Of a stretch of 64,000 bases of DNA, positions 13,801 to 24,800 are shown piece after piece (position 1 is the stretch's first letter; every line of letters starts with the position of its first letter). The position numbers were made by a program, and so were the translations under genes. A model generated the notes under the pieces. That model ran no database searches and was not told where the DNA came from. It saw only the letters and a program-made list of their open reading frames with translations. The DNA is taken from assembly GCF_022458985.1 (NCBI RefSeq), contig NC_061777.1, positions 14,411,668-14,475,667 of the forward strand, given 5' to 3'. Origin of the DNA: Mugil cephalus (taxonomy: Eukaryota > Chordata > Actinopteri > Mugiliformes > Mugilidae).

Positions 13801-16177
13801 CCTCCCTTAACATCTCCAACTCTTTGAGAACACCTGCCATTTAGCCGGCCATGTGGAGCGCAGACAAGTGAGTGGCAGCGTTATTAGAAACATTAAAGCT
13901 TGTGTAATTCGCAGACAGGACAGAGCGGTGCTGGACCCGTTGCCCTTGTAGGAGCAGCTAATTAAATGTCCTGCCAGTCACGGTAATAGCAGTCTGGGTT
14001 GGCACCATGGTCCCACTACGATCCATCTCTGACTGAGTGTGTGTGCAAAAGTGTGCACGCTGACATGCGTGTTTGTGGCTGTGTGTAACTAGATGTTTGT
14101 GTGCCTGCTTATGCGTTTGTGTATGTGTTTTATATGGCAGTGCAGAACAAGTAAGGATGATGGCTTTGGGCCAGTCACACAAGGACAACACATTCCTGCT
14201 TCCTCTCTCACACCACAGTGACTGTAGAGACTCTGCTTTCACTGATCCAGCCCTCCAGCAACACCTCCATAGATACATACTAACTCCACAATATGTTTGA
14301 TATGACCACCTATCCAGGACATGATCTTACCTTTAAATTACTCCCACACACTACCTCCCCCATGTTGACTGATAAGAATGTTATGAATATTTACCCGCAC
14401 AGCTCCTGAATTACATTTCAAACCAGGGAATCAAACTAGGAATCAAACTCCCAATATCAGCAACACTGTGTTATGATCTACATGCAGGACTGCAACAAAG
14501 GCGTGATGACAGAAAAGCAGAAGGAAAGAGAGAAGAGAGATCAAAAGAGACGGGCGCACCTCTTTTAGACTGATCTTGCAGTTATAAATGATATTGGAAC
14601 CGTCTCTCTTGAAGTGGGCGTGTCCTTTGTCTTTAAGCACAAAGGCTATGTCAGCAGGAATGTTCTCAGGGGTCTCGTCTCCCTCCTTCGGGAAAGTAAT
14701 CTTGGTCCCCTCCTTCCAGCCCTTCTTGATGATGATGTTGAGGATCTTGTCCTCCGTCCTCATGCTCCGCCCATCTGGGTTCAGCCTGCGCCGGGTGATC
14801 TTCATTCGCTTGGTGCAGCCATGGAAGATCTCTTCCAGCGAAACCTTCAGCTCGTGGACCACCGGAGGGTCCTGCTGCTTTCGGCTGGTCCCCAAGCGTT
14901 CTGATGGCACCCCTCTCCTCCGGCGGCCCTCTCCTGGGAAGCCATTGTTCATCCCTCCCGGAAAACCAAACGGTCTCCCAAAGTGAGAGAAGGGGTCATC
15001 GTCATCCATATCTATGTCCTGCTCCGTGTCGTTGTTGTGGTCGTTGTGGAAGGAGAAACCGTTTGAGCGGCCGTGGCCACGGTTCGAGCCGAAAAACATG
15101 TCGAAGGGGTTGGAGCCACCGAAGAAAGAGGCAAAGGTTGCGTGGGGATCTCCGTGGAAAGTGTAGTGGTGCGTTGCGTTGCCAGGGGCACCTGAAGAAC
15201 TGCTGCCTCCTGTCTTCAAACCTGAGAGACAAAGGTGAGGAAAGGATGTGAGACTTCCTATGTACATATACACACTCAAACACCCACTAGCTGAATACAC
15301 ACATTAATGCAAACTCTGTTAGAGCAGACACAGGGCCGTGTTCAGAAAAGATACAGTGTGGGTAATGGTAGATACAAAAGTGGAGCCCATGTGGGCGGGA
15401 AGAATCCCACAGCATCACTGATCTTTCAACGGTGCTGCTGGTGGAGGAACTCATGAAATACCAGGTCGCTCCATCCAACACACTCACACAAATACGCACA
15501 AACACCTTTTCAACGCAGACACACGGACAAAACACCCACAAATGCAAACTAAAGCAGTCGCTGCTATTCATATCTCAACCACGTAATGATCTAAAGCCAT
15601 CTGTCTGTCAGCTAACACACACAGTTATACACACTCCACACTAGCAGCTGAGGTAGACTATAAAGTATTAGAGCTGGTAAGTGTTGTTGACGATACAGAT
15701 AACAATAGACAATAACACGCATGTTCCGGCACATAAAAATTGAAGAGGCAGCATTATTACTTCAGTGACTGGAACCCACCAAAGCTCTCCACTGTGATAT
15801 TAGATGCTGGGTCTGTTCCTGAGCTATTTCAATATCAATTTAATCCATCAAAACGCCTGTTTAATAAGGCGTCATCCACAAAGCTCTGCAAGCCCGCTCT
15901 GCATGAACTCTTTGACCAGTGATCCAGACATAGACAGACGACAGACACCACCCCACCCCTGCTCACCTTCCTCTCCCAGCTGATCGTAGACGACCCTCTT
16001 CTTGGGGTCACTGAGTACCTCGTAGGCCTCGGCGATCTCCTTGAACTTCTCCTCCGCGTTGGCATCTTTGTTCTTGTCCGGGTGGAAGCGGAGCGCCATG
16101 CGGCGGTACGCTTTCTTGATCTCCTCCTCGTTGGAGCCTTTGGGGATCCCCAGGGTCTTGTAGTAGTCCTTCCCCAT
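10286..16177 (-). CDS. dnajb5: DnaJ homolog subfamily B member 5 (HSP40 co-chaperone)
   Basis: Type II HSP40 that stimulates HSP70 ATPase activity and delivers substrates. Coding exons on the minus strand: 15967-16177 (ATG 16175-16177), 14560-15221 and 10286-10519 (stop 10286-10288), in phase, 1107 nt, 368 aa, against 348 for human DNAJB5. The J domain is residues 1-70, with the HPD motif at 32-34. The G/F-type linker holds [19 protein letters not shown] followed by an Asn/His/Asp-rich and acidic stretch. The C-terminal substrate domains include [19 protein letters not shown] and [16 protein letters not shown], ending in [21 protein letters not shown] and [12 protein letters not shown] favour DNAJB5 over DNAJB1. 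The start at MGKDYYK has the family N-terminus; the in-frame GTG 27 bases upstream is not used. Intron 2 is 4.0 kb. Confidence 0.95.
10520..14559. other. Large intron 2 of dnajb5
   Basis: This 4.0-kb intron lies between the second and third coding exons of dnajb5. It holds TG microsatellites (the main one at 10829-10862, about 17 units), CA-rich DNA near 11006-11045 and a T run at 12327-12342. Otherwise it is unique-looking AT-rich sequence. I found no nested gene on either strand. Parts of 13.0-13.8 kb are of high complexity and could be conserved regulatory DNA, but nothing specific marks them. Confidence 0.6.
10829..10862. repeat. (GT)17 microsatellite
   Basis: An uninterrupted GT dinucleotide run of 34 bases in intron 2 of dnajb5. 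Shorter impure TG tracts occur just upstream at about 10676-10704. Confidence 0.9.
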
Positions 16178-16230
16178 AGCTGCAGACTTAGGACTGGGAC
16201 CCACGTCGTCAGCTCAGGCTGTGGTCAGTC

Positions 16231-17168
16231 ACTGGCGAGAAACAAGGCAAATGTAAGAACCTCGTCTCATCTAAGGGTGCAAGAGACTTGCATATATGAT
16301 CTGGCAGAGCTGCAGAAGGCAGTGGCGTGCTGTGAAGTCAATGGGCTTCAAAGGGAACAAATAGTGCTGGTTTTACTAATTGTTGCTATGGTGATGTGGT
16401 GTAGAGTCAGGTGGAGTGCTGAGGAATCCCCTTCGTGAGCTTTATGAAAGGTCTTCTCCCTGTCAGCTCAACACAATATTTTATTTTAAATGCACTTGTG
16501 TCGAAACCTGTGATTTTTTTTTCTTTAACCCAAGTAATTTGGATGTGGCTCAGTCAGATTATAGTTACTGATGATCTGCCTCCACTGTGCCGTGTTTTAC
16601 CAGCTGGGCCAGAGACTCACAGTCTGACAGGCAGAAGAAACCCCCTTCACCGAGACACTGCGGTGTATCTCCGGACAGGACACGGCGATCTCCCGAAGAA
16701 AAAGCCCGGTTATAACGTTATACCACACCGCTTATGGCACAGGCTGTGCTGTTACAGGCACCGTTCATATTAGGCTATGATAGATATACAGCCATTACGG
16801 CCATTAAGACCGGCAATCTGAACACTGGCTACCCGAACAACCGCTGGGTTATTCCGAGGGATAAAATAAACCAGAGACATTTTCTTTTTTTCAGTGACAC
16901 ACACAATGAAAATGAAATATCACTAAGTGAACACGTGGTTCCGAATCCATAGAAAAAATAAAAGGAGAAAAAAATGTAATTAAAAAAAAAGGCAATCCTA
17001 CCAGAATACCCTGCAATTAACGGAGAATCAGATCAACATGGTCCGGCTCTTCTCTCTTTCCTCTCTCCCTCTCTCTTTCTTTCTATGTTTCTCAGTTTCT
17101 TTCTTCCCCCCAGGTCTTGCTGTCTGCCTGCCGCCCAGGCACTGCTGGGTCCTTATAAATTGACGTCA
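16231..17168 (-). promoter_or_regulatory. dnajb5: dnajb5 promoter (TATA plus CRE) and 5' UTR
   Basis: On the minus strand a full palindromic CRE, TGACGTCA (17161-17168), lies immediately upstream of a TATA-box-like ATTTATAAGG (17151-17160). Transcription would start near 17120-17130 and run towards dnajb5. A splice acceptor (TTTCTCGCCAG) at 16232-16233 suggests that the ATG exon begins at 16231, with a non-coding first exon upstream whose donor I could not settle. The CRE-TATA pairing is read directly; the start site is inferred. No clear heat-shock element was found. Confidence 0.5.
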
Positions 17169-17340
17169 GGACGCCGGGAGGATCACCGGCTCCGAAATAA
17201 CCGGTGACCAAACACTACTGAGGTCCATCTGACGCTTCACTGGAAAACCTCGAGCAACTGCCCACACAGACAGCCATGGACGCACATCCATATCTGCAGC
17301 AGCTTCTTAGCGCTCACCTATAACGGGATTGGGAAAGGCT

Positions 17341-17366
17341 AAAAAAAAAAAAAAAAAAAAAAAAAA
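17341..17366. repeat. Poly(A) tract of 26 bases
   Basis: An uninterrupted run of 26 A between dnajb5 and epg5, upstream of the dnajb5 promoter. There is no recognisable retroposed body beside it. Confidence 0.85.
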
Positions 17367-18710
17367 TGGAGCGCAAAAAACAACCCTTTTTGATCGCAAG
17401 GATGCACGAATAGTTACTTATTCGACACTGATGCTTTTGTAAATATACCCCCATTCGTGATCAGTAATCAAATGTGCACCATTTTTTTTTTTTACTCAAG
17501 ATTTCACTTTTTGGAGTTTTAAGCATAGAAATGTGTCCTTACCGAGCCTGCTGCTGCCTCGTGTCCGATTCTGGTCCCGGTGTCTGAAAATCTCAGCCTT
17601 GAGAGAAGAGACCCAACCCTTCCCAGACAGCAGCCAGCTCTTTGTTCGGGGTCTGCTCGCAAATACGCTCTCTGAGTTTAGATCAAGTTTAACCGGAGGA
17701 CGGGAGCTGGTGGCATTGCTTTAACTTTCTGCTTTCCCCAAAGATTGGCCGGTGTGAGCAGGCAGGTCAGAGGTGTGAGGCTGTGCTTCTCCGTGAGGAG
17801 AGACCGAGTCATATTTGGAGAGAGGGAGAGAATCCTGATAGCTTCATTAAAAAAATAAAAAAATAAATAAAAGTGCGTGTTTATGCGCGTGATTATGTAG
17901 TCGTGCCTGGACCGAGTCTGTATAAACACCGCTGAGTCATGTGATGACTACACACACACACACAAACACACATGCACATTTTCATATCTTATCTTTGAAA
18001 AACTGAACTTCTATTCTAACTCCCAAATAAACCACAATTTTAACTCTTCCCACGCTGGAGATCCCCTGCCTACCTGGTGGCACCGTGATTCAAATGGATG
18101 CAACGTTTCATTTCTACTGCACCAAATTTGTAACACCACTTCTCACCAGCATTAGTTAGGTACAGGGTGGCACAGACATCCGGAGAAATGGTTTATTCTC
18201 TGTTTAAGATATTTAAAGCATCTTAAAGAACATTAAAACAAAGCAGCTGGACTTGTTTGAGGTTTCCCGAATAGAGAAAAGTGAGTAAACTGCAGGTAAA
18301 AGCCAGAGATGGTATGCCCCCATCCCAACATTAACCCTTTCGCCAAACCTTGACCCACAGCTGCAATGGAGAGCTGCACCTGGTTTTGAAATAGTATTCC
18401 ATAGTATTGAAATAGTTGGAAGCCTATGGATGTCCTTTTTTTAAAATGGTCTTAACAGACGTAATTTAACATCTTGTTCTTAATACCAGAAGTCAAAGCC
18501 CTCATTTTCACAACTCTTTGTTCCAAAATATCCCAACTAACAGCAAAACTTGACCAATAGCTGACAAACACTGGATGACAAGGGGTTAAGAGGTGGTAGC
18601 CCAGATTGAACTAAATAACTCCAAGCGCTTGGCCCCAGAGTCATCTTTCTCACAATCTACAGATGAGACGCCACTAGCTTGTTCAACACAATTTTCTCTC
18701 AGTGGAGTTT

Positions 18711-18734
18711 GTGTGTGTGTGTGTGTGTGTGTGT
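18711..18734. repeat. (GT)12 microsatellite
   Basis: Perfect GT dinucleotide run in the dnajb5-epg5 intergenic region. Confidence 0.9.
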
Positions 18735-21700
18735 TGGTCCTGAAGGCCAAATATTCCTCCCTGACTCCACCACCTTCTTCAGTTCTGATCAAAACAACCA
18801 TCAGCCCACCCAGCTTTCAAAAAAAAAAGAAGAAAAAGAAGAAGTATTATATCACAGGTGCAGGTCTGAGTCATTATTGATGACTTTTAGCGTTAAGTGC
18901 ACAGGAAGGCAGACTCAGTGGGGTGAAGCGCTTCAGCTCTGCTCGGTCAATGCTGGATGCAGAGAGCGAGATAGAGGGACTCATTTAAGTTTGAGTCATA
19001 AGTCCCAACAAGGCTGGCGAGGAGGTGTGAGAAAGGTGGGAGTCTCAATGGAGGAGTCTGTCTGACACACGCAAATATACACACTTGCTCTTGCACACGT
19101 ACTGTACATGTACTCAGGCACTTAACATTCAAAACAACGCAAGCATGTAGAGCAGAGTGTTTTCTGCGGCCGTGCAGGAGCATAGTGAGAGACATTCCTG
19201 TGTGTCCGGCTGAGTGAATGTGTTTTGGCAGCAGGGAGGGACTTCTGGCCGGTGCAGCTGTCCCAGAAGAGCAACTGGTTGTGCAGCAGTGGAGTGTTAT
19301 TCATGCAGGAGCCTCGACTCCGCCTGGAACAGACTCTGAAACATGTTGCAATGCACTAAGGGAAGTATCCGGTTAATGCGAGACCTGAAATCTGCATCAG
19401 CCTGTGCCAATAATGCTCAGGTTATACAACTGATGATTTTTACCCGTCTCTCACAGATGTTCTTGTGTAAGTGGTGAATTCTCAGAGAATCTGACCTCTG
19501 CTGTTGTGTTTGTTTTATGTCTGCGTCCTAACTTCCATTAACGACTGATGGGAGCTCATCCACGTGTCCCTCTGATGCGGCGTGTACCATATTACAGTTT
19601 AGGAACAACTATTCTCGACCTGATGCAGGGTTTCCATGGTGACACGGGAATCTGCCAGACAGTGATGTGTCAGACAGGAGTGCTCCGTCTCAGGAGTGGA
19701 TCCTCTGAACATGTCCACGAGTGTGTGGCGCGTGAACACAGCACGTTTGAGATCAAGTCGTCCCGTGAACACCGATGGAGTCGGTGTTACTCTGCCGCCT
19801 GAGCCGAGAGACGGGGGGGGGCAGAGGGTTACCTAAACAGCGAGAGACAGCAGACGAGGGCTTCAACCAGCACATCGCTGGCTGTTTTTGAAAGCCAAGA
19901 GGAGGCAGCAGTAAGTGTCTGTGAGCGTCTCCCACCTCCCATCCTCTTCTCTCCCTCTCACAGCCTCAGAACACCCCGTCCTTTCCACCTCCTCTCTCAC
20001 TTCTACCCTTCCCGTAACCATAGAGACCACTGTTGCCTGAAGAGAGGTTTTCTCCCAGACAGTCGATGTGGAGTCAAACGAGGATGCTGGAGGTATACAT
20101 GCACACAAAAGCAACACAGCTCAATTTTTCTTTTTTAGGAGCGCTTCTGAAAAGTCTTTGTAAAAGCTGCTATTTTAGCGGGGGACATGTACTGGATAAA
20201 CGCAGAGAACAACAATATGCAGATGCCAATCATATCACTCCACAATGACGCTTGTCATAACAGCCTACTTAGGTGAGGGGTGTCAGTCTAACCACGTGTA
20301 TCATCATGCACGGAAAGCACACATTTAAGACCACTTTGTTTTATTGTATGCATGGAGCATTGTACCTCTTAGAGCTGTCAGGATCTCTTTGGGTATAGTT
20401 TAAACTCAGTTCAGAGGCTCCATGTGATCTGTCCTGGGAGTTTACATCAGTCCCGATGTTCTGAGAGGCTGCATGTACATAAGGGCCCAAATCACTCTGT
20501 TAAATAAGATGAACACCAGCTGTGAGACATTCACGTCTATTTATTGAGCAGTCTTGTCTCCTTTGTGCAGCCTGGCTCCGTAGCTCTTCAGACCCATTCC
20601 TGATCAGTGACTCATCCAAAAGAGAGAGCAAAGAAAATGCTTTGACATTAACAGGCTGGCAAGAAGGTGCGCCTCGGGCTGCCGAAGAGCAGTGTGATGA
20701 TTACCGAGACAGCACAGAGCAACAGACAGAAGAATGAAATGACATGGGCAAATAAGATGTAAAAAAAACTATCTTGAATGAACAGAAGGTCCGACTTAAA
20801 ATCTGACTTCATCCACAAATGAGTGTATTCAAGCCCTAGATCCAACATTTCATCCCTGCTCTCTGAGTAATACCAACAGCATTTGCAATTTGACCTGCAA
20901 GTGCGCATACTACTTTATAAGGAAGCCAAGTGTTGTGGCACATTGTAAGTGTATCCTCCTGTGTGTGTGCTTTCTTCAGACTGCAGCATTTGTTGTGCTG
21001 AACAGGGGCCGTTGAAACACTCAGGGTACGTGGTCGTGAAGGTTTCAGTAGCTGAACAGATGAAAACAACTTCTCTCTTTGGCAGAAAACAATGAAAGCA
21101 CTTTTGGCTAGACGTGAACATAATACTGGCAAATGTTCTGTTACTAAGCAAACTTCACACAGGCGTCCACTGTATTCATCTGGACGTGTACACCACTTAG
21201 AGTTGAAACATCTGAGATTGTGACTCGTAGCTAGATGCTAGCATCAACCAGCAAACGATTTGTATCGCACCATAAACACCAGCATTCTTAATATGTCCCT
21301 ACCTTATTTTAAGACCTACCTACTAAACTTATAGGCTATTAGATCTGTCCTTCAACCTGCCCCTAAATAATCTATGGACCTTCATCTTTTTTTTCTGTTA
21401 GATTCCACATGCTGGTGGCAAACTCACACCTAAAGCCCAAGAGCTGAATTCTGATTCATGAATTCTGCTCCAATAAATATGTGCAACATCCTCAACGGAG
21501 CAGACGGCGATTAAAACCAACGGGCGAGTTACATAAAAAGCAACAAGGCATAAACATGAGAGAAAAAAAATAAAGTGCTAAAAAAACGTCAGAGATTAGC
21601 ACACGAGATTGCCTTTACCTCTGACTGGGTTTATGATCCTCCATTGTATGCTACCAGTCAAAAAGGTATTTTTCACAAATGCACGGGCAGCTCTGGGGAA

Positions 21701-21848
21701 CAGTTTCTGTCGCAATAAGTGTTCATTGGTAAGCGGTGTCACTCCCGCTGACAGAATAACAAAAGCAATTCAGTACCAGTCTAGAAAACTTTGTGCTCCG
21801 GCAAGACTTTGGCTGCGACAGAACACATGCCGCTCCTCCAAACCATGA

Positions 21849-24800
21849 TCAGCGGATAATGTGTAGGTATCTGAGGTCGGGGTACAGAAGGTTTGCTAGG
21901 AGGGCCAGCAGTCGCGGTCCATCTTTCAGGCAGTGGCCTGGGTAGCGGATGAACTGCACCGCCTTATTCACCGAGTCCTCTAACTCAGCGTACTGTTTAT
22001 TGCTGGGCATGGCCTCCAACATTCCCAGCGTCTGCATCCACAGGAAAAAGAAAAAAAAAAAACAAGAAATCCATGTTATTTTTAGGAGATAATTGCAGAC
22101 AGGAAAAAAAAAATGTAAATGCCGCAGTTTTTTTTTGTTTTTTTTTGCATACTTGTTGTGCTTTAGGAGAGAGCTGCAAATCACTGGTGGGCTGAAGTCG
22201 AAGCTCGGTCTCCGATGGCACCTGGATGGTCAGGAATGCTGCCAGACTGCGAACCACCACCCTGAACCTGGATATACAGCAGATTCACAGTTAGAGTTAC
22301 CAACTGGTAAATAAATATTTCAATGTATCTAGGCTACACGTATGCATGAGAACTGACCTATTAGACACAGGAGACCTCTTTCCGAGGCCTATAGCTCCCA
22401 GCAGCCCAGAGTTCAGCCTTTCCTCTCCCATCTGAAGAAGCCTGGTTTGCAGTCTCATCAGACCCATGACGACTCCTGCTACTTCAGTCTGACCGGCCTG
22501 AGGCTGAAGCTGCTCCGCTGATAAATTCAGTGCTTTGTGCCACCAAAGAAACAGCTTGGCTTCATCACCCGGACCACTGAACACAAATAAAGCCTCTGTT
22601 ACAACATGTATAATATGACTGCACCTCGCAGAGCACACAAGCCGATGTCCTGAACAGACCAAATCAGAGACAGAGGAGGGAGGGGGGGTTGGGTTCAAAC
22701 CTGGGGAACACTTGAGTGGTCCATGTGTTAATCAGAGCCAGAGTCCTCCTCTCGTTGGCAGCTGTGTATTCAGTGTTGAGGCGCTGCAGGATGAAGGCGT
22801 AGAGCGTCAGGAAGCTTCCTCCTGATTGGCTCTCAGAGAGGAAGTCATCCACTGTGAGCTCAGGCACCTGGAGCGATGCCAACACGGGACCCCAACCGGC
22901 AGACTCTTCCTCAGCTGAGGAGAAAAGTTAGAGGAAAACATTTCTAAATATAGAAGTTTTTTTTTTGTGCAAAACAAAAAAACAAAAGGGAAACTTCGCT
23001 TACCATGATTGAAGTATGCTGTAATACACGCCTCCATGATGCGCGTCATGTGCCGCACTGATGCAAGGCAGCGAGAGCAAGCCGTGAGGAGGGGCAGGAT
23101 AGGAAAGCCCCGCCCCTTCCTGTCCAGCCAGGTAATGACATGAGCGGCCAGCGCCTCGCCTGTCGAGACGCCCACTCCGTTGAGCAGAGCCAGCGCGTCA
23201 CTGAAGAGACTGCAGAATGCCATGTGCCTCTGCTCCAAACCCACCTCTGCAGGGGAATAAGGAAGGTTAATTTATTTACCGACGGTGGTTAGGTGTTGGT
23301 AAGAAAGGTGGTGAGGAGGAGGAGTGCTCACCTGGTGGGTTGAATGTGATGATGCACTCCAGGAGCGTCTCCATCTGCGCCTCCAGGCTGCTCAGGGTGA
23401 TGCTTCCTCCTTGCTCCAGAGTCACCAGTGACTGCACACACCAGCACACGTAGGCTCCGGCTTTCCGTGTCTCCTCCTGATGGAAGCAAAGAATTTTTTG
23501 TTTTTTAATTAATGCTTCACAGATTGAGATGCATTAATAGGTACGTAACTCTCATCTCTATTATATCCATGATAAAATATATGTCTCCAAACCAATAGAT
23601 CATAGCCACTAAAACTAATGGAGTTTAATGTAGCACTAGAATACAACTGGTTTAATTGGGCACTTTTAATGTGAGCATTATGTCATTCATCTAAAAAGAG
23701 GTTTATCAATTAAAGAGGAAACAGATGCCAAACCTTACAGAAAGGGGAAATCTGAGGATTTCAGTAAGACTTGTCAACTTAAAGTTCATGTTATATGTCT
23801 TCCACAGCCTTTTTGGTTTAATAGGCATGGTGTTTATGTAACACCATAGTTAAAGGAGACAAAGCTGAATCTTGACACTGTCTTGAGTGCAATATGGTTT
23901 GGGGGATTATATATATCTCGCCAATGTCTGTCTTCTTTGGAACAGTATCAGTAGTTGTTTGAAATGTCCTGCTGCCGCTCTCTATCTACACTTATTTAAG
24001 TGTTACATTAACGTAATTTGGCGAAGTGATAGAGGGCTGGCAAATAAAACAGAATTGTTTAAGTCTAAATTTAGCGTGGATATTCCAAGCCTTCCACTCG
24101 TACACAGGATGTGCCAGCCAGGAGCACTGGAGAAGAAGACATGAGAGAAGCTGGAGCTATTCTCCAACATCTCTCCATTCACTTCCATAAACCGCTTTAA
24201 TTGACTCGCAAAATATGAGCCATTAGGTGGCAAAGAAGATCATTTAGCTACCTCTGAGGTTCACAGTGTCTTAACAAATCTGAGATGCTTTTTTGTACAG
24301 TCTCACCGGGTGTGGAGTTTCACTAGGACGGGGGTGGAGCCCCGCAGCACTACGGAGCGACTTCAGCACCAGCTGAGGAGCAGAATCCACACTGAGGAAC
24401 AAAGAGGGAGGGTAGTGGGTGCCAACGTATCCCAGAATGCTCTGGTATGAGGACAGGTCCAGTTGGTGCCAGGGCAGAGAGGTAGACTGAACCAACAGAC
24501 TGAGAAGAGGGGAGTCCTGGAGAGGAAGAAAATGAGCAATGAACGAAGGGGCGAGAGGTCTGACACTGACGTGACACCAAAATATCCTCGTCTCACCTGT
24601 TGGCTCAGGAGCTGTTCCTCCTTTGCCAGAAAAACTAGCATGTATAGCAGATAGACCAACATGGCGTGAGACTCCTTCTGTGTACCCATGTCTGGCAGAG
24701 CTGGATACGTTGTGGCGGTGGGAGGCGTTTGTAAGTGGTCACTCAGGACGCTGACCCAGTTAACTTCACACAACACCTCACCCATGAACAGGAAGCAGCT

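Larger units (their letters stand above)
17169..21848. other. Intergenic region between dnajb5 and epg5
   Basis: This stretch separates the dnajb5 promoter from the epg5 stop codon. It contains a run of 26 A at 17341-17366, a (GT)12 microsatellite at 18711-18734 and an A/G-rich stretch near 18820-18843. Minus-strand AATAAA candidates for epg5 lie at 20540-20545 and 20340-20345. Open frames here are short, lack splice-flanked conservation and match no family I recognise. Confidence 0.5.

Noticed and set aside
13958-14300. Overlapping 106- and 75-residue frames in dnajb5 intron 2
   Set aside because: They arise from a TG/CA-rich stretch, with no conserved protein character.
10286-16177. Alternative identity DNAJB1
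   Set aside because: Linker and C-terminal signatures ([27 protein letters not shown]) fit DNAJB5 better, and dnajb5 is linked to vcp in human too.
16178-16204. N-terminal extension of DNAJB5 from an upstream in-frame start
   Set aside because: The extension begins at GTG, not ATG. The J-domain family starts at MGKDYY, which is the first ATG here.
23477-24306. LINE or reverse-transcriptase fragment in an epg5 intron
   Set aside because: The intron is larger than its neighbours and holds an 85-residue open frame, but I could match no retrotransposon motif. Only an 8-bp inverted repeat near 23827-23847 stands out, which is not enough.
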